From: CAZQRP01 sp964596125
GTDB taxonomy: Bacteria; Chloroflexota; Dehalococcoidia; GIF9; UBA5629
Reading direction: 5' to 3'
Assembly: GCA_964596125.1 (NCBI GenBank)
Contig: CAZQRP010000003.1
Span: forward strand, 1-64,000
DNA length: 64,000 nucleotides
Shown here piece by piece: positions 8,397 to 17,426 of this stretch; position 1 is the first letter of the stretch; the number at the start of each line of letters is the position of its first letter. Position numbers and translations under genes: made by a program. The notes beneath the pieces are model-generated. The model was not told the origin of the DNA, did not search any database, and was given only the letters and a program-made list of their open reading frames with translations.

Positions 8397-9680
8397 ATGT
8401 ATGTAAACAGAAGGTCCACCGGGATATTTTTCGGGTGGTGGATTGTAGCCGCTTCTTTCCTGATGTCAGCGTATGTAGCCGGCTCCATCCTCATAGGTTT
8501 CACCACTATCTTTGAGCCAATAGCAGATGAGATGGGCTGGAGCTACACCCAGATTTCGCTTGCCGCATCTCTACGCGGCCTGGAAGCAAGTCTTCTGGCC
8601 CCACTTTCGGGAACACTGGCCGACCGCTGGGGTCCCAGGAAGCTTATGTTGGGCGGGACTGTCATTATTGCTCTGGCCTTAATCCTGCTAAACTATACTA
8701 ATTCGCTTGCTATGTTCTACAGTGCCTTCTTTCTAATGGCCCTGGGCCTCAGTGGATGCTCGTATACAGTCATGATGACAGCTATTGCTAACTGGTTCCG
8801 AAGCAAAATGGCGATGGCGAGCGGCATCGTATCTGCCGGCTGGGGCTTCGGTGGCTTCCTTGTCCCTGTAATGCTCAGGCTCATTGAGTTATACGAATGG
8901 CGTCTGACAATGACTATTGTCGCTTTGGGTATGTTGGTCACATTTCTGCCCCTATCACTTCTGTACAGACACAAGCCTGAACAGTATGGCTATCTGCCAG
9001 ACGGTCAAGTAGAAGGCATGGTACCATCCGATAAAGATATGGGGCCGTCACAAGTTGTCGAGGCAGATATCAATACCAGGCAGGCCCTCAAGAGCAGCAC
9101 TTTCTGGCGTATGGCGTTGGCCTTCGCACTTCTACACTCGGCGATAAATGCCGTAACCACACATGTCATGCCGTATCTCAGCAGTGTAGGAATCGCCAGA
9201 TTAAGGTCAGGCCTCATAGCCACTGCCGTTCCTCTCATAAGCATCATAGGCCGTCTCAGTATTGGTTGGCTTGCAGATAGACTAGACAGAAGACGAGTCG
9301 CAGCAGGAACATATTTAATGATGGGGCTCGGATTGGTCTGTTTTAACTATGCATCCAGTGCCAGTACAGGGCTGTTACTACCTTTCCTTGTTCTTTTTAG
9401 TATTGGTTTCGGGGGTGGTAATGCACTGAGACCGGCCCTAGGGAGAGAGTATTTTGGTAGAGCCAACTTCGGATCCGTCTTCGGCTTTATAGTGGGTATA
9501 ACCATGTTGGGCAGCATTACAGGTGCACCTATTGCCGGATGGATATATGATACCTGGGGCAGTTATCAGGGTATATGGTTATTCTTCGCTATCCTTACTA
9601 TCGTGTCCACAATTCTCATCCTAAGTATTTCTCAGGTCAGAACTGCAGACGAATCAGCAGATAATGGCCAAACCAACTAA
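8397..9680 (+). CDS. MFS transporter, monocarboxylate/oxalate-formate antiporter-like
   Basis: 427 residues with about 12 hydrophobic helices in two halves. The loop 2-3 signature GTLADRWGPRKLM (about 77-89) and its repeat in the second half, GWLADRLDRRRV, identify the major facilitator superfamily. The N-terminal pattern FGWWIVAASFL is typical of monocarboxylate and oxalate:formate-type carriers. A LarA-like gene follows convergently, so a 2-hydroxy acid substrate is an attractive but unproven guess. No good ribosome site was seen upstream of the ATG. The 8106-8396 spacer contains a TATAAT at 8292-8297 without a convincing -35. Confidence 0.88.
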   Translation: MYVNRRSTGIFFGWWIVAASFLMSAYVAGSILIGFTTIFEPIADEMGWSYTQISLAASLRGLEASLLAPLSGTLADRWGPRKLMLGGTVIIALALILLNYTNSLAMFYSAFFLMALGLSGCSYTVMMTAIANWFRSKMAMASGIVSAGWGFGGFLVPVMLRLIELYEWRLTMTIVALGMLVTFLPLSLLYRHKPEQYGYLPDGQVEGMVPSDKDMGPSQVVEADINTRQALKSSTFWRMALAFALLHSAINAVTTHVMPYLSSVGIARLRSGLIATAVPLISIIGRLSIGWLADRLDRRRVAAGTYLMMGLGLVCFNYASSASTGLLLPFLVLFSIGFGGGNALRPALGREYFGRANFGSVFGFIVGITMLGSITGAPIAGWIYDTWGSYQGIWLFFAILTIVSTILILSISQVRTADESADNGQTN

Positions 9681-9763
9681 TCTTATCAACTTGACCCATT
9701 ATTAAAACTAACCTTCTTTTTTGCTTTATACTTGCTTCTCTGTTGGTAAAAGTCCACTCTAAT

Positions 9764-11011
9764 TCAGGTTGAATATTGTATAGCGGCAGTTGGGAACACA
9801 GCTACCTTAGCACTCGCTCCGTGTATTTCTTGTAATATCTTTATGACATCGTTCCAGTTGCTCAGAAGCGTCACCTTTTCCCGTTCTAGATAGCTATCTA
9901 ACATTCTAATCTCAGGATATTCAGTATAAATAATCACGCGATTAACATGTGGTGGAATCGGTAGTTTATTGAATAGACTTCCGCCAATGGTCTTGCCAAA
10001 GCTATCAAGTAGATAATGAATGACTTGGCCCAAAGGCGAATTGGAAATAAGGACAACATCTCCTCCATTGCGGCTGACTGCCGGGTAAGCATTTGCCAGT
10101 GCAATCCCAGCTTCATTAGCTTTGTGATAATTATTGACTATAACAATGTCATTATCCTGTTTGGTAATGACAAGATAATGAGATTTAGCCTCCTTCACAG
10201 CCGCCTCATAAGTGGGTGCTAAGGCACCCACAAAAACGCCTACTATGTCACCCCATATATTGACAATACAGTCTATCATGAAGTCGACTCCAGCTAATTT
10301 AGCCATTTCCTGAATATCAGCATTCGCCGGGTTTCCATCAATGACTCCCATTAAAGACCTGCCAGCTTGCCTTTGCTTCTCTTTCCAGTCCTTGTGAACT
10401 GTCCCGTGATGGGCTACTACAGTCTCGTGGGCGGCCACTCCTGGCACTATTATTTTACCGCCGCCACCAAAGCCCTGGCCAATATGAGGCACTATCTCTC
10501 CAATAGTAATCTTCAGGTCACAATACATCACCTCACTGTTTATTGAAACCTTTGTTCCGTAACTTGTAGTCCCTACATATGTACAGTTAAGAAAAGGACA
10601 GTGGTTGTAAACTGGAAATCTGGCCAACACTTCTTCTCCCAACTTTTTGACCAGACTACTTCGGTCTAAGGCCTGATGATTTGCCACCGCGGCAATAAAC
10701 CGTATTCTGTCATCGGTAATACCCGCTTCCTTCAGTTCTTCCAACACAGAGGGAACTATCTTTGATGTTTGTGTACTGCGAGCCATGTCATCAAATATAA
10801 TGACGACCTCCTTCTTCCCCCTGGCTATTTCCCTCAATGGCGGCATACCAATAGGAGAAGCTACAGCAGCCTTTATATCTTCTGACGTCAAAGCCGGACG
10901 ATTATAGCCCGCTATATTGTACACATCTATTTGCCAGCTATCCGGCAGGAGATATTCTACTTCTCTCGGCCCATCCCACAAACGATCTGGAAGCTTTATT
11001 ATGTTTGCCAC
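9764..11011 (-). CDS. LarA-like nickel-pincer enzyme (lactate racemase family, DUF2088)
   Basis: 415 residues of the LarA family, whose founding member racemises lactate with a nickel-pincer nucleotide bound through a lysine thioamide and a histidine. Matching landmarks are DDMARSTQ (about 73-80), ANHQALDR (about 107-114), PHIGQGFGGGGKIIVPG (about 173-189) carrying the expected pincer lysine, and the nearby HHGTVHKDW histidines. Relatives racemise or epimerise various 2-hydroxy acids, so the substrate is open. The start is GTG at 11009-11011, with AAAGGAA about 9 bases upstream. It lies 79 bases after ridA on the same strand. The cofactor genes larB, larC and larE are not in this window. Confidence 0.85.
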   Translation of the reverse strand: MANIIKLPDRLWDGPREVEYLLPDSWQIDVYNIAGYNRPALTSEDIKAAVASPIGMPPLREIARGKKEVVIIFDDMARSTQTSKIVPSVLEELKEAGITDDRIRFIAAVANHQALDRSSLVKKLGEEVLARFPVYNHCPFLNCTYVGTTSYGTKVSINSEVMYCDLKITIGEIVPHIGQGFGGGGKIIVPGVAAHETVVAHHGTVHKDWKEKQRQAGRSLMGVIDGNPANADIQEMAKLAGVDFMIDCIVNIWGDIVGVFVGALAPTYEAAVKEAKSHYLVITKQDNDIVIVNNYHKANEAGIALANAYPAVSRNGGDVVLISNSPLGQVIHYLLDSFGKTIGGSLFNKLPIPPHVNRVIIYTEYPEIRMLDSYLEREKVTLLSNWNDVIKILQEIHGASAKVAVFPTAAIQYST

Positions 11012-11090
11012 GTCGTTATTCCTTTCTATCTTTTTTTGATGGTATGTTCATTGAAATAGCAATTTCTGTCACTATGTGCCTCGATTTTAT

Positions 11091-11468
11091 CTATTTAGAT
11101 GGTGAATAGGCTACACATTCGATTTCTACGAGCATATTGGGCATTACCAGACCGGTTACCGCCGTTGAGCGAGCAGGAGGGTCTTGAGGAAAATAGTTTT
11201 GGTACACCTCGTTCATTTTGATAAAATCATCAACATTGCCCAGAAAGACAGTTACTTTTATCACATCATCTAATGATGAACCTGCCGCCGCTAAAACTCG
11301 CTTCACATTTTCAATGCACTGCCGGGTCTGCCCTTCTATTCCCCTCACCTCCTTGCCTTCGGAATCTACAGATCCAATTTGACCTGATACAAAAATGTAA
11401 TCTCCGGCCCTCACCGCTGGAGAGTAAGGACGTTTAGGTGTATCAGGTATAGTAATAGTCTTTTTCAA
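11091..11468 (-). CDS. ridA: RidA/YjgF-family enamine/imine deaminase
   Basis: 125 residues of the RidA family, which hydrolyses reactive 2-aminoacrylate and related enamines or imines from PLP enzymes. The PARSTAV segment carries the family's conserved catalytic arginine, and the end MLVEIECVAY is characteristic. I choose the TTG at 11466-11468: AGGAGG lies about 9 bases upstream of it, whereas the longer frame starts at a TTG directly abutting AGGAGG. The chosen protein begins KKTITIPDTPKRPYSPAV, matching family starts. It is probably the first gene of a ridA-larA-like transcript. Confidence 0.9.
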   Translation of the reverse strand: MKKTITIPDTPKRPYSPAVRAGDYIFVSGQIGSVDSEGKEVRGIEGQTRQCIENVKRVLAAAGSSLDDVIKVTVFLGNVDDFIKMNEVYQNYFPQDPPARSTAVTGLVMPNMLVEIECVAYSPSK

Positions 11469-11672
11469 TATAGTCAACCTCCTTACCGAATAGATACTTA
11501 CCCTCTATGGCTATTTCGTGTGGACTACCCGATAGTAACTGAGACTACCATAATAGCAGTAAGCAGTCTGTTTTACAATATAAGTATCATTCCGTTGCCA
11601 ATAATAAAATTGCCATGGCGTTCTATGATCAATCCAAGTTGTGAACTTTATGTCAAATTAATTGCTGGCATC

Positions 11673-11701
11673 TTGACAAATAACTACAACAAAACTATAG
11701 T
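11673..11701 (+). promoter_or_regulatory. Sigma70-type promoter P1 of the NYN gene
   Basis: TTGACA (11673-11678), a 17-base spacer and TATAGT (11696-11701), about 113 bases upstream of the NYN-domain GTG start. The -35 is perfect and the -10 differs at one position. The rest of the 343-base spacer (11478-11820) contains only this, a second promoter and the ribosome site. Confidence 0.65.
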
Positions 11702-11728
11702 TCTCATAAACGACTGCTGTCATTTTTG

Positions 11729-11757
11729 TTGACGGCTTATATAGGAGCCAGTTTAAT
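11729..11757 (+). promoter_or_regulatory. Sigma70-type promoter P2 of the NYN gene
   Basis: TTGACG (11729-11734), a 17-base spacer and TTTAAT (11752-11757), one mismatch in each hexamer. It lies 56 bases downstream of the first promoter in the same direction, so the NYN gene may be driven from tandem promoters. Confidence 0.5.
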
Positions 11758-11820
11758 TAAACGACGTACCTGAAAGGTAGCGACCGCCAATATTAATGAT
11801 AAACGTAAAAGGAGAAAACT

Positions 11821-12438
11821 GTGGAAGACAGGGTTGCCATATTTATAGATGGGAGCAATTTATATCATGCGCTGGAAACTAACTTCAGACGACATGACCT
11901 TTATTTTACCGGCTTTATTTCCAAGCTGTGCGGTTCCAGACCGCTGTTCAGAACCTATTATTACAACGTCTTGCAGGAGCCGGCAAAACGTTCCGATACC
12001 TCCAAAGTACAGCAAGATTTTCTGGATATTTTACTGAAGACACCTTACCTTGAAGTACGGCTCGGAGGTACCAAAGTAGCCCAGGGTGTCTCCGTTGAAA
12101 AGGGCATAGATATCATGCTGGCCACAGACCTGTTGTACTTTGCCTGGAATAATTTCTACGACGTAGCAATTCTTGTGAGCGGTGATTCTGACTTCGCTTA
12201 TGCCTTCCAAGCCGTTAAGAATATGGGCAAGCATGTAGAAGTAGCTTACTTTGAAAATATCGTCTCAAGAGACCTGCTGGAAACGGCCGATTACCGGCAT
12301 CTATTAGACCGCAGCTTCTTTGCTGGTCTGTGGGCAGGCAAACGCCGTACCAAACGTAAAAGAGTAGTGACCAGAACCAGAGTACAGACCAGCCAGATAA
12401 CAAATAAACCTCCTGCAACAACCGATTACCCGGAATAG
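11821..12438 (+). CDS. NYN-domain (PIN-like, LabA/DUF88) protein, putative RNase
   Basis: 205 residues, starting at GTG with GGAG six bases upstream. The NYN fold is shown by the N-terminal acidic motif AIFIDGSNLYHAL (about 6-18), by KGIDIMLATDLLYFA (about 95-109) and by ILVSGDSDFAYAF (about 119-131). These give the four aspartates expected for a PIN-like metal-dependent nuclease. Family members include LabA/LabB proteins, and they are generally thought to act on RNA. The C-terminal 35 residues are rich in Arg/Lys/Thr and could bind nucleic acid. It is a single gene behind two strong promoters. Confidence 0.88.
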   Translation: MEDRVAIFIDGSNLYHALETNFRRHDLYFTGFISKLCGSRPLFRTYYYNVLQEPAKRSDTSKVQQDFLDILLKTPYLEVRLGGTKVAQGVSVEKGIDIMLATDLLYFAWNNFYDVAILVSGDSDFAYAFQAVKNMGKHVEVAYFENIVSRDLLETADYRHLLDRSFFAGLWAGKRRTKRKRVVTRTRVQTSQITNKPPATTDYPE

Positions 12439-12451
12439 GTGCGCACATTAT

Positions 12452-12494
12452 GGTATAAGAGATACTCAACTCTCTAATTAAAACCTCTTATACC
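12452..12494 (+). terminator. Hairpin after the NYN gene
   Basis: GGTATAAGAG (12452-12461) pairs exactly with CTCTTATACC (12485-12494) across a 23-base loop, and outer GGTGC/GCACC segments could extend it. It starts 14 bases after the NYN stop codon. The long loop and lack of a clear T-run make it a weak intrinsic terminator, so it could instead be a transcript-protecting structure. Confidence 0.4.
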
Positions 12495-12691
12495 TTTAGC
12501 ACCTGCGTGTACGATAAGCTACACTCGTTTTATTGCCAAAGACATCCGGGGCATGATCAAATGCATCGTCTATTGTCTCGTCTGGAGTTATTACGCACGA
12601 GGACTACTTTATTACTGGTCGTAAACCAGCCATTCAATATATAATAGACAATAGGATAATTCATCCCGGCTGGGACAAATAAGTACAAGAC

Positions 12692-13669
12692 ATGGACTGG
12701 CAATTTACGCTGGATGACTTTGATTCCCTGTCTGCGGATTGGAAACAACTTCAATCAAAGTCACAAACAAGTTTCATCTTCTCATCGCCTGAATGGTCAA
12801 GTGTCTGGTGGCAACATTTTGGTACCGGATACAAGCTATACCTGGCTTCGCTGAGCATTCATGGGAAAATTACAGGTATTGCTCCACTTCTGGTAAGAGA
12901 CAATATCGCTTTTTTTATCGGCAGTAGTGATACCTGCGATTATCTGGACTTCATTGTGGAGCCCGGTGAAGAAGAGGGCTTCTTTAACATATTACTCGAT
13001 AACCTGGCAAAAGAAGGTATCACCCGGCTTGATCTGGCCCCGGTAAGGCCGGACTCCACGGTACTCACCAGCCTGATGACTATCGCTCAGCACCGGGCAC
13101 TAAAGAGCTCCTGCCACAAAGAAGATGTTTCTTCAGGACTGAATTTACCCGCCACCTGGGAGGAATACCTGCAATTGCTGAGCGGCAAACAAAGACACGA
13201 GTTGAAGCGTAAATTAAGAAGGCTGGATGAAATAGGGGAAATAAATTACCGAACCAGTACCAACGCTCATTCACAGGACATCGATATCTTTCTGAGGCTA
13301 TTTCGAGACAGCCGTAAGGACAAAGCAGCTTTTTTAACTCCAGATATGGAATCATTCTTCAGGTCTCTGGCTGATGCCATGGCCGAGATAGAATTATTAA
13401 GGTTAAACGTCCTTGAACTCAGCGGTTCTCCCATAGCAGCCACTATGTGCTTCGATTACAAGAACGACATATATCTTTACAATAGTGGCTACGATCCAGC
13501 ATATGGCTGGTTAAGCGCCGGGCTGATCTCCAAGGCACTGGCCATTCAAGATAGCATCCAGAAAGGCAAGAAACGCTTCGATTTCCTTAAAGGGGATGAA
13601 GAGTACAAACATCAACTTGGCGGGGACAAGTTGCCATTGTACAGATGCGCTGTGAACTTGATAAAATAG
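12692..13669 (+). CDS. FemAB/CelD-like GNAT-fold acyltransferase (BioF2-like)
   Basis: 325 residues with the double-GNAT pattern of the CelD/BcsL and FemAB-like acetyltransferase group. Landmarks are FSSPEWSSVWWQHFG (about 31-45), the central KQRHELKRKLRRLDE (about 169-183), and the C-terminal FDFLKGDEEYKHQLG (about 296-310), the most characteristic stretch. Relatives transfer acyl or aminoacyl groups in envelope or capsule assembly. It ends 33 bases before the MshA-like glycosyltransferase start, so both probably share a transcript. No convincing ribosome site was seen before the ATG. Confidence 0.82.
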   Translation: MDWQFTLDDFDSLSADWKQLQSKSQTSFIFSSPEWSSVWWQHFGTGYKLYLASLSIHGKITGIAPLLVRDNIAFFIGSSDTCDYLDFIVEPGEEEGFFNILLDNLAKEGITRLDLAPVRPDSTVLTSLMTIAQHRALKSSCHKEDVSSGLNLPATWEEYLQLLSGKQRHELKRKLRRLDEIGEINYRTSTNAHSQDIDIFLRLFRDSRKDKAAFLTPDMESFFRSLADAMAEIELLRLNVLELSGSPIAATMCFDYKNDIYLYNSGYDPAYGWLSAGLISKALAIQDSIQKGKKRFDFLKGDEEYKHQLGGDKLPLYRCAVNLIK

Positions 13670-13702
13670 TGCCTTTCAAAACGAACAGGAGCTTTGTCAG
13701 AT

Positions 13703-14935
13703 ATGATAGAACAGCTTAAAATAGCTATGATTAGTTTTCATAGCTGCCCTCTAGGTAATCTAGGAGGAAGAGATACCGGTGGGATGAACGTTTATATCCG
13801 GGAACTGGCACAGGAACTTGGTAGAAGAGGCCACATCGTAGACATCTATACCAGGGCACATCAACCCGAGCACGGACAGATAATCAACATGGGGACCAAT
13901 GTTCGACTGATTCACCTTGAAACAGGGTGCGGTGAGGAGATACCTAAAATAGCTTTCTATTCCTACGTTCAAAGGTTTATTTGCGGAGCAGAGAATTTCA
14001 GGAATTCTGCTGATCTCCACTACGACCTGCTTCACAGCCACTACTGGCTATCGGGACTGGCGGGAAAGCATCTCCATCTCTGGTGGCATATTCCTCACGT
14101 TATAATGTTTCACACCCTGGGAGCAGTCAAGAACAGTATCGGTATAGGTGAAGAAGAAACTGACCTGAGAATAGAGAGTGAGAGAGAGGTGGTAACCGCC
14201 TGCGAACGTATCATTGCAGCAACCTCGAAAGAAAAGGAAGACCTTATCCAGTATTATGGTGCATTTCCACGGAATATCAGCATAATTCCTTGCGGCGTTA
14301 ATCTAGATCTATTTAAACCTGTAGATAAAGGAACGGCGCGAAACGAATTAGGTCTTGACCACCAGAAAATCATACTGTTTGTCGGCAGACTTGAACCTCT
14401 CAAAGGGCTTGAGCAGCTTTTGAAGGCATTGAGTCAAACCGCTGATGAAGCTACACCACGGCTAATTATTATCGGCGGTGATGAACATAGCCAGACCGAG
14501 GTACAGGCACTGCAAAATATGGCTGTAGAACTTCATGTCCAGGATAAGGTCAGCTTTTTCGGATCGGTTATCCAGAATAGACTCCCCCTACTGTACAGTG
14601 CCGCTGATATTTGCGTAATTCCCTCATATTACGAAAGTTTTGGCATGGTAGCCCTGGAATCTCTGGCTTGTGGCACACCGGTTGTAGCAACAAACGTCGG
14701 CGACATGAGAAATATTATCCGTCACGACGATGCGGGATACGTACTCGAAGACAACTCCCCTCATGATCTGGCGGAAAAGATATTCGATATTCTTTACCGA
14801 AGAGAAAACCGGGCGAAAGACATTAAGACCAGGCGCTCATTAATGACTGAATATAACTGGAGTAAAATCGCCGATAGGATACTTCGGGAATATGAATGTG
14901 TACTCAGGGAATATTCTGCTGTAGTTAGTCCATAA
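13703..14935 (+). CDS. GT4 glycosyltransferase, MshA-like
   Basis: 410 residues of GT-B fold, family GT4. The N-terminal pattern LGGRDTGGMNVYIRELAQEL is close to MshA (D-inositol-3-phosphate glycosyltransferase) and sucrose-phosphate-synthase-like enzymes. The donor-site motif SYYESFGMVALES provides the EX7E glutamates. I start at ATG 13703 because AGGAG (13687-13691) is 11 bases away, whereas the upstream TTG at 13694 is only 2 bases from it. The stop overlaps the convergent GNAT gene by 11 bases. With the MshD-like and MshB-like genes following, a thiol-cofactor role is possible, but simple glycan or glycolipid synthesis is an alternative. Confidence 0.88.
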   Translation: MIEQLKIAMISFHSCPLGNLGGRDTGGMNVYIRELAQELGRRGHIVDIYTRAHQPEHGQIINMGTNVRLIHLETGCGEEIPKIAFYSYVQRFICGAENFRNSADLHYDLLHSHYWLSGLAGKHLHLWWHIPHVIMFHTLGAVKNSIGIGEEETDLRIESEREVVTACERIIAATSKEKEDLIQYYGAFPRNISIIPCGVNLDLFKPVDKGTARNELGLDHQKIILFVGRLEPLKGLEQLLKALSQTADEATPRLIIIGGDEHSQTEVQALQNMAVELHVQDKVSFFGSVIQNRLPLLYSAADICVIPSYYESFGMVALESLACGTPVVATNVGDMRNIIRHDDAGYVLEDNSPHDLAEKIFDILYRRENRAKDIKTRRSLMTEYNWSKIADRILREYECVLREYSAVVSP

Positions 14936-15857
14936 CTTTCTCATACCACAGCGTATTCTCCAGAAGACGAAAACCCAGAGAAATATACAAATGAACGGCT
15001 GCAATGTTCTCACTGTCAACGGTAATATCGACGATGTCCCGTCCCTTATTTTTAAGATATGACAGGCCTTCCACAAGCATTTTTCTCCCTAAACCCCGGC
15101 CTCTATGTTCAGGGACTACACCCAGCATGTAGATACGTCCCCTCGCCTTACCTGTAGATACGTCATAACCGCAATTTGTCCCTGTCCAGCAATAACCCAG
15201 AACATCACTTTGTTCCGACAATAAAAGGATATCTTCAAGACAATTATGCCTCAAACTCAACCACCAGTTTATATGCCCAGCAGCACCCGGGTCATATCCC
15301 CAGGTACCGGTAAAACATCGGTCCTGAATGTCAATAAGCGTACCTTCTTCACCCGGCCTGAGAGAGCAGCATACTGAACTTAACTGTTCTGCAGCTTCAA
15401 GATCGATTTTAGAAAGGTCGATTCTTAACTCATGAAAACGCCGTACGAGATTAAATCCCATTTTCGATAACAATTCTATAGTGGTAAGCTCAGCGGATGG
15501 TACACTCACATGCGCTGCCTTTGCTCCCATTTTCTCCGCCCGTTGAACGGCTCTTTCAATAAGGTCTCCGGGTAACGATCCCGTACAATAAGCAGGATGA
15601 AACAGATAGTCAATAACTACCCGCCCAATCTCAAGCTCCGGACTGACATTTACATAGCCAACAATTGTGGTATTAACCTCAGCAATAAATAGATTGTCCA
15701 CCGCTTTATAGCCTGGCTTGTCCAGCATTCGAGCCAGGGTTTCAAGTGAATCCGCCTGCTTTACGGCATCGGATTTACTAAAACTCATATTGAGGCGGAC
15801 ATAGGCACTGAAATCCTGTGGGCGATAATTTCGAACGATATAACTGTGTTGGGTCAA
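14925..15857 (-). CDS. Tandem GNAT acetyltransferase, mycothiol synthase (MshD)-like
   Basis: 310 residues forming two GNAT domains, about 1-150 and 165-310. The C-terminal domain has the acetyl-CoA loop VVPEHRGRGLGRKMLVEGL (about 241-259) and the closing NIAAVHLYISLGF. The two-domain build and length match MshD, which acetylates cysteinyl-glucosaminyl-inositol in mycothiol synthesis, although many double-GNAT proteins do other things. It is on the opposite strand to the glycosyltransferase and deacetylase and overlaps the former's 3' end by 11 bases. Its 5' end lies 75 bases from the deacetylase start, so the two are divergently transcribed. Confidence 0.82.
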   Translation of the reverse strand: MTQHSYIVRNYRPQDFSAYVRLNMSFSKSDAVKQADSLETLARMLDKPGYKAVDNLFIAEVNTTIVGYVNVSPELEIGRVVIDYLFHPAYCTGSLPGDLIERAVQRAEKMGAKAAHVSVPSAELTTIELLSKMGFNLVRRFHELRIDLSKIDLEAAEQLSSVCCSLRPGEEGTLIDIQDRCFTGTWGYDPGAAGHINWWLSLRHNCLEDILLLSEQSDVLGYCWTGTNCGYDVSTGKARGRIYMLGVVPEHRGRGLGRKMLVEGLSYLKNKGRDIVDITVDSENIAAVHLYISLGFRLLENTLWYEKVMD

Positions 15858-15932
15858 GGCTTTTTAATTGTATCAGGACAAATATTATCGTACAATTCTA
15901 CATCAGCTTTTACATTATGGAGGCTCAGACAG

Positions 15933-16622
15933 ATGACAAAACCCTGCTATGCCATGGTGATTACATCTCACCCCGATGATGCCGAATATGGTATCGCTGG
16001 GACTGTGGCTAAATGGACAGGTCAAGGTAAAGACGTCCTTTATGTCGTATGTACCAATGGCAATAAAGGCACTGATGATCCTGAGATAAGCCCTGAGAAG
16101 CTTGCCGAGATACGTGAGGAAGAACAACGTGCTGCGGCCAAAGTGCTGGGAGTGAGAGAAGTCATATTTTTGCGACATGATGACCAGTCCCTGGAGGATA
16201 CACCGGAGTTCCGTAAAGAAATTGTCCGCCTGATTAGAATGTATCGACCGGAGGTTGTAGCCAGCAGCGATCCATACAGGCGTTACATCTGGCACCGGGA
16301 CCACCGTATCACCGGCCAGGTTGTACTGGATGCCGTTTTTCCCTATGCCCGGGACCGTCTGTCATACCCCGACCTGCTCGAATCAGGGCTCAAACCTCAC
16401 AAGGTCAAGGAGGTCCTTATGTGGGCTACCGAAGATCCAAATTATATCAGCGATATTACTGACACCTATGATATAAAAATGACGGCATTGCGCTGTCACC
16501 ATAGCCAAGTTGATAATCTTCCTCCTGAATGGGAACAGATGGTGAGGGAAAGAGCTAAAACACATGCTAAAGGAAAAAATTTTACAGAGGCAGAAGCTTT
16601 CCACCGGGCCGAGATATGGTAG
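15933..16622 (+). CDS. PIG-L/LmbE-family deacetylase, MshB-like
   Basis: 229 residues of the zinc-dependent PIG-L family, which removes N-acetyl groups from GlcNAc conjugates (MshB, BshB and related). The zinc and catalytic motif is SHPDDAEYG (about 10-18), with the later HRDHR supplying the third ligand. The frame extends further upstream, but ATG 15933 is chosen: GGAGG lies 9 bases before it and the family motif then falls at the usual distance from the N-terminus. The neighbouring MshA-like and MshD-like genes suggest a glucosaminyl-thiol pathway. The family is broad, so this is not decisive. Confidence 0.88.
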   Translation: MTKPCYAMVITSHPDDAEYGIAGTVAKWTGQGKDVLYVVCTNGNKGTDDPEISPEKLAEIREEEQRAAAKVLGVREVIFLRHDDQSLEDTPEFRKEIVRLIRMYRPEVVASSDPYRRYIWHRDHRITGQVVLDAVFPYARDRLSYPDLLESGLKPHKVKEVLMWATEDPNYISDITDTYDIKMTALRCHHSQVDNLPPEWEQMVRERAKTHAKGKNFTEAEAFHRAEIW

Positions 16623-16627
16623 CCTTC

Positions 16628-17269
16628 CTACGGAGACAGCCAGAGAACGTCTCCATGTAAATCCGTATCGTGAGTCTTTGCGTTAAAAATGGCAAATTCT
16701 TTCTTCTCTCTACCCAATACTGTGGGGAGACCATGTCCAGGATAGACCTCAGTATCGTCTGGTAAGGTAAATATTTTAGTAACTATAGTCTCCACTATTT
16801 GCTTAAAATCAGCGGGGGTTCCAGTTTTTCCTGGACCACCCGGGAAAATAGTATCACCCGATATAAGGTATTTACCCAGTAAAAGGCATATACTACCCGG
16901 AGTATGGCCAGGTGTGTGTAATACCTTAATCTTGAGGTGTCCCACGTTCAGGTAATCACTATCATGAAGCTCAACATCCGGGCTAAATGGTAACCTCTTG
17001 GCATCGAGAGGATGAATCGCAACCTGAATTCCTAGCCGGGACTTTAGTTCTTTAAGCGCACCAATATGGTCCATATGGCTATGTGTTATTACTATGTAGT
17101 GAGGATTGGTACCATCTAATTGGCTAAAAACCCTGTCAGCTTCACCCGGCGCATCCACTATCATGCTATCTCCAGTGGTCTGGCATACTACTATGTAGGT
17201 ATTAGTACCGTAAGGCTTCGTTTCAAGCCTGGTAATCCTGACGAGATCGTCCTGTATCACGGTTGCCAT
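16628..17269 (-). CDS. Glyoxalase II-like metallo-beta-lactamase-fold hydrolase
   Basis: 213 residues with HSHMDHIGAL (about 62-71), HTPGHTPGSICLLLG (about 116-130), SGDTIF (about 136-141) and YPGHGLPT (about 175-182), the full set of ligands for a dinuclear glyoxalase II/persulfide-dioxygenase-like site. The length is that of small hydroxyacyl-thiol hydrolases. GGGGGGA upstream of the ATG is a usable ribosome site. It ends 5 bases from the convergent deacetylase gene. Next to thiol-pathway-like genes it could hydrolyse thioesters of a low-molecular-weight thiol, which is an inference from position only. Confidence 0.88.
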   Translation of the reverse strand: MATVIQDDLVRITRLETKPYGTNTYIVVCQTTGDSMIVDAPGEADRVFSQLDGTNPHYIVITHSHMDHIGALKELKSRLGIQVAIHPLDAKRLPFSPDVELHDSDYLNVGHLKIKVLHTPGHTPGSICLLLGKYLISGDTIFPGGPGKTGTPADFKQIVETIVTKIFTLPDDTEVYPGHGLPTVLGREKKEFAIFNAKTHDTDLHGDVLWLSP

Positions 17270-17426
17270 TGTATCCCCCCATTCACTGTTTTATCAAAGA
17301 TAGTATAGTATGGAAACGCCCTTAAGGTAAAAATACAGGTGTACTTGATATTTGTCAGAATTCGGTAGCGGGTTTCCTCAAAACATCCCTGCTATCGTTA
17401 TATCCCAAAAGTTTGAGAAATGAATT

